From Candidatus Heimdallarchaeota archaeon (GTDB taxonomy: Archaea; Asgardarchaeota; Heimdallarchaeia; Heimdallarchaeales; Kariarchaeaceae), in contig WAMJ01000173.1 in the NCBI GenBank assembly GCA_015522385.1, forward strand, positions 29,472-93,471: 64,000 nt of DNA, written 5' to 3'. Positions 34,310-43,563 of this stretch are shown in pieces. A program made the position numbers and the translations under genes. Under the pieces are notes generated by a model, which did no database searches, was not told the origin of the DNA, and saw nothing but the letters and a program-made list of their open reading frames with translations. Positions within the stretch are counted from its first letter, which is position 1. The number at the start of each line of letters is the position of its first letter.

Positions 34310-35641
34310 ATGGAGGAAACCTATCCTGAACCTACAGGGGGATCTATTCGTGAGACACCACCCTTGAGGTACCTGTACACTTTGGCCATTGGGTTGGGCT
34401 TCGGAACTACTGCGATAACTTGGACATTCTACAACGGAAATATGATTGGTTTTATCGAGAGAAATTTCCAGCCTAGGTACGCTTGGATGACGAGCGCATT
34501 CATTGGTTTCATCATGACGTGGGACAACATCATCGCTATGTTTGTCCAACCATACATCGGAACGAAATCCGACAACACTCGTACGCGATGGGGGAAACGT
34601 ATGCCTTACATTATGGTCGGTGTTCCCCTCGCTGCGATCTTCTTTACGTTAATACCGCTTACCGCAACCGAACCGTTGTGGATGCTGATCATTGTAGTCT
34701 TGGCGTTCAACATGTCCATGGCGATATACCGATCTCCAGTGGTTGCTCTGATGCCGGATCTCACCCCTAAGGCTCACCACTCAAAGGCCAACGGACTGAT
34801 TAATCTCGTGGGGGGACTATTCGCGGGTGTGGCACTTCTTGTCGGAGGGTCGTTGGTGGAGAACTACGGTTTCTTCACTGGATTCCTGACCATGAGCATA
34901 ATTATGGTAGTCACCTTCATCATCTTCTTCATGCTTGTGAAGGAGCCAGATATCCCTGCTGAAGAGGTTGAGGACAAGCCACCTGTCTCCCTCAAGAAAG
35001 AGATTAAGCTGCTCTTTGAACCCTCTCATAGAAGTAAACTATTCATTCTTCTGGGAATCAGTTCGTGGTTTATGGCCTGGAATGCATTGGAGGTGTGGCT
35101 ACCTCCATACATCGCGGTCAATATCCTCGGAGAGACCGACCCCACACTCCCTAGCTACGAGACCGCTATTGGTATCGCCAACAAGGCCATATTCCTCGTC
35201 CCGATCATCTTCGTCCTCATGACCCTCCCCGGTGGCTTCCTCGGTGAGAGGTATGGGCAGAAGAGAATCATAGGTCTTGGTCTATTGATCTTCATCGGTG
35301 CGATGACTTTTGGAATCTTCCAGACCGAACTCTCCATGGTCTCGCTCTCCTTCATCGTTGCTGCAATCGGGTGGGCATTCATCAACGTGAACAGCATCGT
35401 CATTGTCTGGGGACTGTCGAAGGAAAATATCGGCGCTGGTACTGGGCTCTACTATCTTGCCTCTTCGGTTGCTGCCATCCTTGGTCCCATCTCATTTGGT
35501 TTCCTCAGAGATGTGACTGGAACCCTCTACGGTATCTGGTTCTTCTCCCTCTTCTGGCTTGCACTGGCTGTTCTTCTCATCCTTGGTGTGAAGTATGACC
35601 ACGATGGCGAGATGGAGATGCCTGTCCTCATGGATGACTGA
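34310..35641 (+). CDS. MFS transporter, SLC45/GPH sugar-carrier type
   Basis: 443 residues, 12 predicted helices. The loop KSDNTRTRWGKRMPYIMVGVP between helices 2 and 3 is the hallmark of the SLC45/sucrose-proton symporter and related GPH carriers. LPGGFLGERYGQKRIIG repeats the MFS motif between helices 8 and 9. Probably a proton-coupled sugar or glycoside carrier. TTTATAA at 34281-34287 lies 26 bases before the ATG, suggesting a leaderless transcript. Confidence 0.88.
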   Translation: MEETYPEPTGGSIRETPPLRYLYTLAIGLGFGTTAITWTFYNGNMIGFIERNFQPRYAWMTSAFIGFIMTWDNIIAMFVQPYIGTKSDNTRTRWGKRMPYIMVGVPLAAIFFTLIPLTATEPLWMLIIVVLAFNMSMAIYRSPVVALMPDLTPKAHHSKANGLINLVGGLFAGVALLVGGSLVENYGFFTGFLTMSIIMVVTFIIFFMLVKEPDIPAEEVEDKPPVSLKKEIKLLFEPSHRSKLFILLGISSWFMAWNALEVWLPPYIAVNILGETDPTLPSYETAIGIANKAIFLVPIIFVLMTLPGGFLGERYGQKRIIGLGLLIFIGAMTFGIFQTELSMVSLSFIVAAIGWAFINVNSIVIVWGLSKENIGAGTGLYYLASSVAAILGPISFGFLRDVTGTLYGIWFFSLFWLALAVLLILGVKYDHDGEMEMPVLMDD

Positions 35642-35661
35642 AATATCATAGAAACAAAAAT

Positions 35662-36750
35662 TCACTGAAATATAAGAATAAAGAAAAGTATACCGTAGGC
35701 TATCCTTGCTCTTTTAATGAATCGTGTTGGTACTATCGCTTGAAACTCTTCTCCATCCTCCTTGATAGGATAGAGTGATTCCGAGCTGGGGTCATGGAGA
35801 GGTTTAGCCCCATTCATCACTTCGATCTTCTTTGTGGTCCTGTAGAAATAATATGCTGAGATAGCCAAAAGGGCTAAGGTAGAGGTGACTGAATAGGGCC
35901 AGATGATTGATCCGTCATAGAATAGGAACTTCACCAGGAAATGATTGTCAAGAATCAGCACACTTGCTGTCATTGGTATTAGGTAAAATCTCTCTTCAGA
36001 AAGATAGGAGGCGAAAACCATGATGACTAATAGTGTTAGCGGAGCAAATAATGGGTAACTAATTATGGACATTAATCCCGAATCTGGTGAACCACCTCTC
36101 GAATTACTGTATCCCAGAATTAATAGTACGGAGGCCAAAAGAAGGGGAATCATCGATATTCCAGTGATGATCTTCAAGATGACCGAGATGAATCTGTCAA
36201 GTTTACCTGTCCCCCTCCGATAATAAACAAAAAGATAACCTGCTAAGACAAGAAGGTTGAATATGCTCATATTGAGTATGATTGCAATCATCAATTTGGT
36301 TGCTGATCTCTCCACCAAGTCAAAGCTGAAGGTGAACAGGCTTGAAGAGGTATACAACGAATTTATGCTTACCACTCCTCCCGTCTCCTTCACTTCAGCG
36401 ATCCGCGTTTTGTTCCGTGAAAAGCTCTCATAGATGTAATATGTGTCACTAGCATCTGGAAGCTGCATATACAAGCCCCTTGCGTTCACAGTAAGGTTGT
36501 AATAAAGTACTATACGACCGTACTCTACTTGGACGAGATCTAACAATACTGTATCTCCACTGGTCCAGATGATCAGCCACGGGATATCATCATCCCCGAA
36601 GCCGTAATTTATCGAGACGTCTCCCGTTGTCTCAGTTGTTGATTCTGTAAGAGAGTCTTTCAGGTTTTCCCTGTGGTTATAAATCAGACCATAGTCCGTC
36701 AACACAAGCACAACTACAAGTACAACTACCAGTTTCTCCCTAGTTCTCAT
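35662..36750 (-). CDS. Unknown membrane protein with extracytosolic domain
   Basis: 362 residues. A signal-anchor helix (about 8-24) is followed by about 120 residues of extracytosolic beta-rich sequence, then seven hydrophobic segments. The layout (anchor, ectodomain, polytopic C-terminus) is like that of the two exporter subunits at the start of the window, but there is no ATPase nearby. Its ATG overlaps the stop of the CDP-alcohol phosphatidyltransferase gene, so they share an operon. Confidence 0.7.
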   Translation of the reverse strand: MRTREKLVVVLVVVLVLTDYGLIYNHRENLKDSLTESTTETTGDVSINYGFGDDDIPWLIIWTSGDTVLLDLVQVEYGRIVLYYNLTVNARGLYMQLPDASDTYYIYESFSRNKTRIAEVKETGGVVSINSLYTSSSLFTFSFDLVERSATKLMIAIILNMSIFNLLVLAGYLFVYYRRGTGKLDRFISVILKIITGISMIPLLLASVLLILGYSNSRGGSPDSGLMSIISYPLFAPLTLLVIMVFASYLSEERFYLIPMTASVLILDNHFLVKFLFYDGSIIWPYSVTSTLALLAISAYYFYRTTKKIEVMNGAKPLHDPSSESLYPIKEDGEEFQAIVPTRFIKRARIAYGILFFILIFQ

Positions 36751-37376
36751 GTTGCTATCACTTGTTCCGAGTATTCCAGTGTCTCATCCCCAGTGATGTC
36801 TGTACTCTCTGGATCAGAAGGTACTGAAAGTTCTACTATGCCCTTCCTCACATAAGAGAGTAAAGCCATTCCCTGAAGACCTACGATGATCCAAATCCCA
36901 TTCGCTAGAGGGGGTAAGAAGACCGTCGCTAATAAGGTGAAGATAAGGGAAACAGATCTCGTATTCCTCTCATAGAAGGTTTTGGTAAATACCCTGAATT
37001 GCCCGAGGGTTGATCTGAGGTAGAGTGCGAAATAACTCAGTACTGCAAGAAGAAACACTGCAAGAGCATCGAACAGGGGTGAGAGGAAGAGTGCAGTGAA
37101 TATGAAAAGATCACTCACCCTGTCTGCGAGTCCGTCGAGAAAGGTTCCCCTAGCTCGATCTCTCACGGTTTGCCCTCCTCGCCTGGCAATCTTCCCGTCG
37201 AGCACATCCATGGAGTAGGCCAAGAGAAGAACTCCAGTAGAGATCAGTATCTCTTCGCTGTACAGGAGGTACGACGCCACTCCGGCTAAGATCACTCCGA
37301 GCAATGTGGTGGCATTAGCCGCAGAGCGATAGTTTGAAATATATGGTTCTGTCCTATCTGTATACACATTTGTCAT
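36747..37376 (-). CDS. CDP-alcohol phosphatidyltransferase family protein
   Basis: 209 residues with five or six helices. It carries the family motif DVLDGKIAR, then G-TFLD-GLAD, that binds the CDP-alcohol and metal. Spacing between AR and G is 11 residues (RGGQTVRDRAR) instead of the usual 8 or 9. Enzymes of this family join CDP-archaeol to serine, inositol phosphate or glycerol phosphate; which one is not decidable here. GATTTTATAAAAG lies about 21 bases before the ATG. Confidence 0.88.
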   Translation of the reverse strand: MTNVYTDRTEPYISNYRSAANATTLLGVILAGVASYLLYSEEILISTGVLLLAYSMDVLDGKIARRGGQTVRDRARGTFLDGLADRVSDLFIFTALFLSPLFDALAVFLLAVLSYFALYLRSTLGQFRVFTKTFYERNTRSVSLIFTLLATVFLPPLANGIWIIVGLQGMALLSYVRKGIVELSVPSDPESTDITGDETLEYSEQVIAT

Positions 37377-37405
37377 ATTTTAACGTCTTTTATAAAATCT
37401 TCGAG

Positions 37406-37933
37406 TTAAGGTTCAAGACCATGAAATTTATTGGTATTTTCTCTTAACCTCTTCCTGTATCTATTCATGAACCTTGCCATCTGTATAATCACGTAAAACT
37501 CGAATGCGATAATTCCTGTCAAGGTGGATAAATAACCTCCCCTAGGAATCGTTAATTCATTTGGCTCTGAACTGAATGGCCAGAAGGGACAAATATCTCT
37601 GTGCATCATTATGTCTAAGCCGAGGTGGAAGATCAGTGGTGTAATTAAGAGAAATGCGAGATCCTTTCTATCGAGCTGTATTCTGTACCTATCCAGAATG
37701 ACCTTGGCCGTGATGGAAAACACTACTCCAAGAGACAGAGCACCTAGAATTGAGTGGAGGGGACCATGGACTGGAATCCACGATATCCCAAGGATCAGGG
37801 CACTAAATCCCTCTATGTCAGGGATGGTTACGAGGATCACCGATAGGATCTGAACGATATAGGTCCTCTCTCTTTTCCATCCCAAGTCTGCAATAAGGAG
37901 AGGCAGTCCCCAGTGGAAAGGTGTGAAAGGCAT
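37406..37933 (-). CDS. DUF457/YdjM-like membrane-bound metal-dependent hydrolase
   Basis: 175 residues with four to five helices and the His/Asp pattern of the YdjM/DUF457 family: N-terminal MPFTPFHWG, TIPDIEGF, HGPLHSILGA, HLGLDIMMHRD and CPFWPFS. These residues bind a metal at the membrane surface. Family function is poorly known; lipid hydrolysis has been proposed by analogy with phospholipase C-like folds. It lies upstream of the phosphatidyltransferase on the same strand, a lipid-related context. Confidence 0.85.
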   Translation of the reverse strand: MPFTPFHWGLPLLIADLGWKRERTYIVQILSVILVTIPDIEGFSALILGISWIPVHGPLHSILGALSLGVVFSITAKVILDRYRIQLDRKDLAFLLITPLIFHLGLDIMMHRDICPFWPFSSEPNELTIPRGGYLSTLTGIIAFEFYVIIQMARFMNRYRKRLRENTNKFHGLEP

Positions 37934-38075
37934 CTGTTATACTTTCGCCATTCTACTCTTGAATATTGGGTATCGAGACCTCCCCAAATGCTTTAGCTCT
38001 CTTCCGTAAAGACAATTCCATCAGTTCAATTCCTTGCACATTTTTCCGCGGATGATCTCAAGATGAGTAGTTAGG

Positions 38076-38147
38076 TATAAATAGGGTAATGACAAAATTA
38101 GTGTGTGACGCAATACATTGTGACGCAATCAATTGTATCGCAATGTA
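38076..38147 (+). promoter_or_regulatory. padR promoter with three 15-bp direct repeats
   Basis: TATAAATA at 38076-38083 predicts transcription start near 38105. From that point there are three tandem 15-base units: GTGACGCAATACATT (38103), GTGACGCAATCAATT (38118) and GTATCGCAATGTAAT (38133). A repressor bound there would block initiation; autoregulation by the downstream PadR protein is the simplest idea. AGGAG at 38167-38171 is the ribosome-binding site. Confidence 0.65.
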
Positions 38148-38179
38148 ATTCAAGTCATATTCCCACAGGAGATCTGTAG

Positions 38180-38536
38180 ATGACCGAGGATCAGTTAATC
38201 AACAACTGGGAGACCGAGATCAGGAGAGGAGTGATACAGCTACTCGTCCTCAGTGTGCTTGCCCAAGAGGATCTCCACGGGAAGGAGATATGCGACCGTA
38301 TCTGGATGCGGACTAACCAGATCATCTCGGTTCCACTCGGGACCGTGTACCCCCTACTCAGGAGGTACGTCACCGAGGGGATGATCGAGACCTACAAACC
38401 GGTTGGTGACCAGCGGAAGACGATGTACCGGTTAAACAGAAGGGGGATCGCCTTCTATGGACGGATCTTCGAGCTCTGGCAGCGGTACAGTGTCGCAGTC
38501 TCAAACATATTTCACTATAAGGAGGAAGACAGTTAA
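38180..38536 (+). CDS. PadR family transcriptional regulator
   Basis: 118 residues. The PadR winged helix is clear: LLVLSVLAQEDLHGKEICDRI, then SVPLGTVYPLLRRYVTEGMIETY and RKTMYRLNRRG. A short C-terminal helix for dimerisation follows. AGGAG lies eight bases before the ATG and TAATG couples it to the next gene. It heads a three-gene operon with two membrane proteins, the classical PadR arrangement. Confidence 0.92.
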   Translation: MTEDQLINNWETEIRRGVIQLLVLSVLAQEDLHGKEICDRIWMRTNQIISVPLGTVYPLLRRYVTEGMIETYKPVGDQRKTMYRLNRRGIAFYGRIFELWQRYSVAVSNIFHYKEEDS

Positions 38537-39360
38537 TGCTGAAGAATGAGGAGCAGGGACTGATGAGTTCCCAGCTTTACCAACTCAACACCTTCACCCG
38601 GGACATATTCAATCTGCTCCGGAGGAAGGCGATACCGCTCTCTACCGAGAAGATGGACCTCATCGTCTCGGACAGTAGGGAGAGAATATTCAAGGAGATC
38701 GAGCAGGAGATGAAGTACCGGGGGAGAACCAACCTCGGCTCGATCCTGAAGAAGGAGAGAAAGCGGATTTTCGACGAGTACATCGCAGAGGACGGTGAGC
38801 TCATCTACGCACGTATACCTCCGATAGGGACGATTTTGGGCTGGCTTCTAATGCTCCCAATCAGACTGGTGATGGCCCCATTCCGAGGTTTTTCACTCTC
38901 ACCCAAGACGGAGGTCAAGCAAGTCAAGAATGTACCCCTTGACGAGAAGTACCCACCAGAGTTCCTCGAGGAACCAGTCGTCGTTCGTATCAACCAGAAA
39001 AAGGTTAAGGGGTACTACTCGGTATGGAATCCAGTGTTTTTCATCCTACTGTTTGCAGTTGTAGCATTTCCGGTTTTATGGGCTGCTACGTCTTCCCTCT
39101 TCTTCACAGAATATCTGTATCTCTTAATACTATACGGGATATCCCTATTTATCACGTACATTCTCACCTCGATGTTCAAGGAGAAGAAGAACCGTCCGTA
39201 CATCCAAATTATCTCTTCTCTCACGCTACTTGATGGGAGCGTCGTGCCCCGACGTACTGTCCTCACACCACCGGAAGTCATGGACTTCACCACCTACTCG
39301 AACTACCTGACCAGGATGGTTCACAAGAAGCAGGTTGAGATCAGGAGGGCTGGATTATGA
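38536..39360 (+). CDS. Unknown membrane protein in PadR operon
   Basis: 274 residues. A soluble helical N-terminal half (about 1-150) with a conserved-looking segment ERIFKEIEQEMKYRG and a hydrophobic stretch near 95-110 is followed by two transmembrane helices (about 165-186 and 191-211) and a cytosolic tail. Start overlaps the padR stop and the stop overlaps the next start (ATGATGG). No family recognised. Confidence 0.75.
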   Translation: MLKNEEQGLMSSQLYQLNTFTRDIFNLLRRKAIPLSTEKMDLIVSDSRERIFKEIEQEMKYRGRTNLGSILKKERKRIFDEYIAEDGELIYARIPPIGTILGWLLMLPIRLVMAPFRGFSLSPKTEVKQVKNVPLDEKYPPEFLEEPVVVRINQKKVKGYYSVWNPVFFILLFAVVAFPVLWAATSSLFFTEYLYLLILYGISLFITYILTSMFKEKKNRPYIQIISSLTLLDGSVVPRRTVLTPPEVMDFTTYSNYLTRMVHKKQVEIRRAGL

Positions 39361-40145
39361 TGGACAACCAGAACTTCACAGAAGATGCCAAGGACCTCTT
39401 CTTCAAATACCTACAGGAGCTGAGGGCCTCTCTCTATGAGTCGGGTCTGACAAAGGCCGAGGTCGAGGAGTCGGTCGATGATATCTATGAACACATCGTC
39501 TCCAACTGCATATTCAGGGCAGGGTACGGGAAAACTGTTACCAAGGATATAGTCCGCAAGGCCCTCGAGAAGCTTGGAGATCCTGAGATTATTCAGAGGA
39601 CACTCGCAAGTGAGCTGGATTTCATGGAGGAGCACAAAAGGGTAGTGGCTGTAAAGGACAATTCGCAGGACCACTTCCTATTCAGAGCCCATCACATCAG
39701 AACCCTGTACCTTCTGCTGAATGCCTTCTTTATATTTGATCTCTACATAGCCTATGGACGCTACCAAGACAGTCGGTATTTCTCTCCGTGGCAGGATTAT
39801 CCTACAGAGTCTGTATACCTGTTTCCATTCTTCTGGTACACGGGGATCCTCCTTTTCAGGTTTGTGGTCATCCCATGGATCACAAAGTCAACTCATAATG
39901 GGTTCCTCTACGAGAAAGTAAAACTCAACTCCATTCACTTCCTGCTCTATCCCTATTTCGTCATGAACACGGAGATGGGCAACAATCCCACTCTGAACAT
40001 CTTCTTCGTTATCTACTTCATAAGCCTATTCACCTCAGATGGCAGAAGGTGGATCAGCGGGAAGTTCTACCACATCAAGCTCTTGGCCCTCAAAGTGGAT
40101 GACCTGATCACATCCTCTGCCCTGTCCCAACTGAACAAACTCTGA
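39357..40145 (+). CDS. HAAS-domain-like membrane protein in PadR operon
   Basis: 262 residues. Residues 5-85 resemble the HAAS signalling domain (DUF1700): FFKYLQELRASLYESGL, VEESVDDIYEHIVSN and KALEKLGDPEIIQRTLASEL. Four hydrophobic segments follow. HAAS proteins are commonly encoded beside PadR regulators and couple membrane state to transcription. Third gene of the operon; a hairpin follows 20 bases after its stop. Confidence 0.8.
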   Translation: MMDNQNFTEDAKDLFFKYLQELRASLYESGLTKAEVEESVDDIYEHIVSNCIFRAGYGKTVTKDIVRKALEKLGDPEIIQRTLASELDFMEEHKRVVAVKDNSQDHFLFRAHHIRTLYLLLNAFFIFDLYIAYGRYQDSRYFSPWQDYPTESVYLFPFFWYTGILLFRFVVIPWITKSTHNGFLYEKVKLNSIHFLLYPYFVMNTEMGNNPTLNIFFVIYFISLFTSDGRRWISGKFYHIKLLALKVDDLITSSALSQLNKL

Positions 40146-40165
40146 GACTGACCTCGTTGTTCATT

Positions 40166-40183
40166 GGTGGGGGTAACCCCACC
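40166..40183. terminator. Bidirectional hairpin between convergent genes
   Basis: GGTGGGG-GTAA-CCCCACC: a perfect 7-base stem with a GNRA-type tetraloop followed by TTT on the plus strand, in the 51-base gap between two convergent stop codons. It could serve both directions. Confidence 0.55.
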
Positions 40184-40196
40184 TTTGAATTCCTTC

Positions 40197-41408
40197 TTAC
40201 TCAATATTTTGCATGACCAGTTTCCTCAAAGGTATGTAGAATGATATCGCAAAGACCACCTCGAGCAGGAAGATGGTGATATAGGAACCCGAGAGGTAAA
40301 GCACAGTGGCCGAGATCATTCCTGAAAGTGAGCGGGAGGCGGTAATTAGTATCCCAAACAGTGTGATCATCAGGGCAGTGCTAGAGGTGTGCTCCGCGGC
40401 GACATCCAAGAGGTAGGCGAAGCCGGGCGCACTGAGGACTCCTGATCCTATACCGAAGAGAACAATACCCAAGAACATCACAGGTTCGGAACGTAAGTAG
40501 GCACTTGCTGCCAAGAGTAGCAGACCGGTGGTCATGACAAACTCTCCCAGTGTAACTGATCTGAACCTCCCTATTCTACTCTCAAGGATTACCCCTGCTG
40601 GGACGAACACAAGTGTGAGCACACTGGACACGATGGTCAGTGTACCTATCGAGGTGCGATCATACCCCATGACATCAATGGCAAACGGCTCGAGAACGGT
40701 GTCTTGGAGGAAGAGTGAGAACGAGTAGAGGAGGAGGAAGAGGGATGTGAGGTGGAACCTCCTCGATTTCCCGATATCACGGAGAGCTGAGCTGAAAGTC
40801 ATTCCCGTCTTCTCGCTCTTCCCCCCTCTTTCCGAGAGGTTGAGGAAGGAGACGATGTAGAAAACTGCGATCATCGCGAACATGATTGCAACGAATGTGA
40901 CGAAGGTCTCTGGAGAAGATACCTGTCTGTACATAACCGATCCAAATATCCCACCTATGGCGAATCCTGATATCCGTGAGAACTGAATGATCCCCGACAC
41001 CCCTCCCCTTCTGTCCCTTGAGGTACTGTTCGTGATATTGACGTCGATAAGGCTACTCACCACTGCACCCCCGAGACTGAGGACGGCCAGTACTCCGACG
41101 ACAAAGACTGTGTCGAGGAGAAAAGGGAAGAGGATGAATCCCGAGAGGTTCATCACCATCCCGAAAAAGATAAGCTCCGAGGTCCTCCTCATCTTGTCGG
41201 CAAGGTGGGCTATGTAGATCCTTAGTAGTTCAAAGATGGTCGCTATTCCAATGATCAGGGAGATCTCAAAGCTCTCGTACCCCCTGAACCTCATCTCAGC
41301 GACGAAGAATGCCCCAGTGATGACGATTGAAGCACTGACCCCTAGCTGTGCAAAGCTAGCTAGTAACGGTCGTACAACCTGATAACCCTGTGCGTATCTT
41401 ATTGCCAC
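40197..41408 (-). CDS. MFS transporter
   Basis: 403 residues, 12 predicted helices, GTG start with a TATA-like AGTTATAATTC about 28 bases upstream. The MFS motif between helices 2 and 3 is YIAHLADKMRRTSELIFFG, and RRGGVSGIIQFSRISGFAIGG fits the helix 4-5 region. It looks like a drug/metabolite efflux carrier. Substrate unknown. Convergent with the first PadR operon. Confidence 0.85.
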   Translation of the reverse strand: MAIRYAQGYQVVRPLLASFAQLGVSASIVITGAFFVAEMRFRGYESFEISLIIGIATIFELLRIYIAHLADKMRRTSELIFFGMVMNLSGFILFPFLLDTVFVVGVLAVLSLGGAVVSSLIDVNITNSTSRDRRGGVSGIIQFSRISGFAIGGIFGSVMYRQVSSPETFVTFVAIMFAMIAVFYIVSFLNLSERGGKSEKTGMTFSSALRDIGKSRRFHLTSLFLLLYSFSLFLQDTVLEPFAIDVMGYDRTSIGTLTIVSSVLTLVFVPAGVILESRIGRFRSVTLGEFVMTTGLLLLAASAYLRSEPVMFLGIVLFGIGSGVLSAPGFAYLLDVAAEHTSSTALMITLFGILITASRSLSGMISATVLYLSGSYITIFLLEVVFAISFYIPLRKLVMQNIE

Positions 41409-41496
41409 TGGACATCCCTCACCTTGGTGAATTATAACTCTTGGTACAGTCCTATTCGTACCTACCTGTACTTGCAGTCTTACTACTGTAAATATC

Positions 41497-42333
41497 CTAG
41501 GTTCCGTACGCCCGTTTGACTGCAGAGAAGTCGAGGTCGAACAGCTCTTCTGATCCAGCGTAGATGTCCCTCGTTGCAGAGGCCAGATCTACCCTTGCTC
41601 CCGCGTCCGAGGACATGCCGACGGAGTATCTCAGATCCTTGAGTAGGTGCCTGTACGGGAAAGCTGCGGGGAACTCGTCCTTGAGCAGGTTGTCCTTCTT
41701 GAACTGGCTGACAACCGTCTTGACCGCTGAGTCATTCACCACCTCCATGAACCTCTCGGGTGGTATCCCCAGTTTCTCTGCAGCACTGAGCGTTTCAGCG
41801 AGTATCGCCATCTGGACCCCAAGGTTTGTGTTTATCAGGAGCTTGACCTCCGCAGCCTTCCCTACTTGCGGGAACTCGTAGGTCACCCTTCCGAAGATAT
41901 CGAAGAGATCCCTTGCCCTCTCCACCTCCTTACCTGCAGCAAGCACAACCAAGGTACCCTGAGTAGCTGGTCCCACTGACCCAAGCACTGGTGCCTCGAC
42001 ATATCCAAATCCCATCTCTTCCATCCTCTTCTCGAAGTCCATAGATGTCTTTGGAGAGATCGTGGACATGTTAATCACAAGTGGGCGTGCGTCCGACGAG
42101 GCCACACCGTTCTCACCGAAGAGCACAACCTCACAGGCTTCATCATCCGAGACCATGACCACCAATCGGTCGACCTCGGATGCCAGCTCAGCTGGGTTTG
42201 CCACAACCTGCGCGTCCAGCTCCTTGCCGGGAGTCCGGTTGTACACGAACAGCTCGTAGCTCTTGCTCTCCAGTATTCTCCTGCTCATGGGCAGTCCCAT
42301 TTTCCCTAATCCTATGAATCCTATTTTTTCCAT
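41497..42333 (-). CDS. 3-hydroxyisobutyrate dehydrogenase-like NAD(P)-dependent beta-hydroxyacid dehydrogenase
   Basis: 278 residues from the ATG at 42333, which starts the conserved EKIGFIGLGKMGLPMSRRIL dinucleotide fold; upstream in-frame ATGs at 42357 and 42366 would add non-conserved residues. Substrate-loop INMSTISPKTS, the second signature EAPVLGSVGPATQGTLVVLAAG and the catalytic Lys in GKAAEVKLLINTNLG are intact. The family includes tartronate semialdehyde reductase, glyoxylate/succinic semialdehyde reductase and imine reductases; the substrate cannot be chosen. Confidence 0.9.
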   Translation of the reverse strand: MEKIGFIGLGKMGLPMSRRILESKSYELFVYNRTPGKELDAQVVANPAELASEVDRLVVMVSDDEACEVVLFGENGVASSDARPLVINMSTISPKTSMDFEKRMEEMGFGYVEAPVLGSVGPATQGTLVVLAAGKEVERARDLFDIFGRVTYEFPQVGKAAEVKLLINTNLGVQMAILAETLSAAEKLGIPPERFMEVVNDSAVKTVVSQFKKDNLLKDEFPAAFPYRHLLKDLRYSVGMSSDAGARVDLASATRDIYAGSEELFDLDFSAVKRAYGT

Positions 42334-42393
42334 CAACACCCGGGCAGGTGTCCTCATATTAATCAACTTGGTTGTGACTAGAGGTTATGTGGA

Positions 42394-43206
42394 CTAAGTA
42401 GCCGACTCTGTCTCAGGTATTCTTCCATATGACTTCCCAATAGCCCAAAAATAGAGGATTCCACAGATAACCTCAGCGACAATTATTATGGTAAAATTCA
42501 CGGGGTCTATGAGGGAGATGAGCAGGATGAGAACCGCGATCTTCGGAAGGACTTCAGCCAGAAGCTGCCTGAAAGTAGGTTTGAACAGGTAGTACTTTGG
42601 AGACTCGGGAGCAGTCTTCTTTTGCAGTTTCCCGGCAAAGGCAGGTATCGTTAACATCAGTACCACCATGAATCCAATTGGGGAGAGCAAGGTAAGAAAT
42701 GACCCGGAGTATGAGGTGAGGATCATCTGGAGGTAGATTGCCGGAACTGTGAACATCAGGGCTACCAGTTGGTGGATAACCTCTGCCCCGGTCGATATCC
42801 AGTCGTCAAAGTACCATGTCAGAAGGCGATATGCAAGGAGGTATACCCCCGTAGCCGTGATCAGGGTGAGAAATTGGAAACCCAGATCGCTCAATGTCCC
42901 AAAGAAGTACTCATTCGCTACCCTGAGCCCGACAACGACAGCAGACACCACCAAGAAGAGCTGTGTGAATTCGACAGGGGACAACCTTGTCGTCAGGCCT
43001 ATCTTGTTTCTCTCTGGGAGCTCTGGAAGCTCTGAGAAGTAGGAGGAGATGAACTCCTCGGGTGTGCCCATCACTTTCTCGAGGTTCTCGTCCGGTCCGT
43101 ACTCCGCGGCTGTGTTCTTCAGGACCTCGTACAGCTCGTCGTGGTAGATGTTGCAGGTCATCCTCTTAATTTTGTTGTAGTATCTATTCAGTGTCTTCAT
43201 TTCCAA
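42394..43206 (-). CDS. HAAS-like membrane protein paired with second PadR
   Basis: 270 residues. Residues 1-60 form a helical domain with YYNKIKRMTCNIYHDEL and NLEKVMGTPEEFISSYFSEL, a divergent HAAS-type arrangement. Six hydrophobic segments follow. Its start overlaps the 3' end of the padR gene by 23 bases. No specific family beyond the layout. Confidence 0.75.
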   Translation of the reverse strand: MEMKTLNRYYNKIKRMTCNIYHDELYEVLKNTAAEYGPDENLEKVMGTPEEFISSYFSELPELPERNKIGLTTRLSPVEFTQLFLVVSAVVVGLRVANEYFFGTLSDLGFQFLTLITATGVYLLAYRLLTWYFDDWISTGAEVIHQLVALMFTVPAIYLQMILTSYSGSFLTLLSPIGFMVVLMLTIPAFAGKLQKKTAPESPKYYLFKPTFRQLLAEVLPKIAVLILLISLIDPVNFTIIIVAEVICGILYFWAIGKSYGRIPETESAT

Positions 43207-43537
43207 TCACCATCTCAATTATCTTCTCCGATCTCCGCAGTACCCTACTCACCTTCCTCAGGTATAGCTCACCGCTCTTTGTCAGTGAGTAGTACTTCCT
43301 CCTCGTGCCCCTTGTCTGCGGTGCCTTTGTGGGCTCCTCCAACTCCTGGACGTACCCCTGTGCGCTCAGCCGTTTGAGCATTGCGTAGACCGTCGGGATC
43401 TTGATGTCCGATGAGAGGATGCTCTGCGCGTACTCGACGATGTCCCTGCCGAAACTCTTCCGATCGGAAAGTCTCCTGAGCACAACCGCTGTGAGCAGCG
43501 TTGTATTCCACTTCTTCTCCCATGACTCAAAATCCAC
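43184..43537 (-). CDS. PadR family transcriptional regulator (second copy)
   Basis: 117 residues from a GTG. Winged-helix blocks: TTLLTAVVLRRLSDRKSFGRDI, then DIKIPTVYAMLKRLSAQGYVQEL and GTRRKYYSLTKSGELYL. Heads a two-gene operon with an HAAS-like membrane protein, a second PadR module within 5 kb of the first. Confidence 0.92.
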   Translation of the reverse strand: MDFESWEKKWNTTLLTAVVLRRLSDRKSFGRDIVEYAQSILSSDIKIPTVYAMLKRLSAQGYVQELEEPTKAPQTRGTRRKYYSLTKSGELYLRKVSRVLRRSEKIIEMVIGNEDTE

Positions 43538-43563
43538 AGATAAACTCTATTTAATTCTACTAT

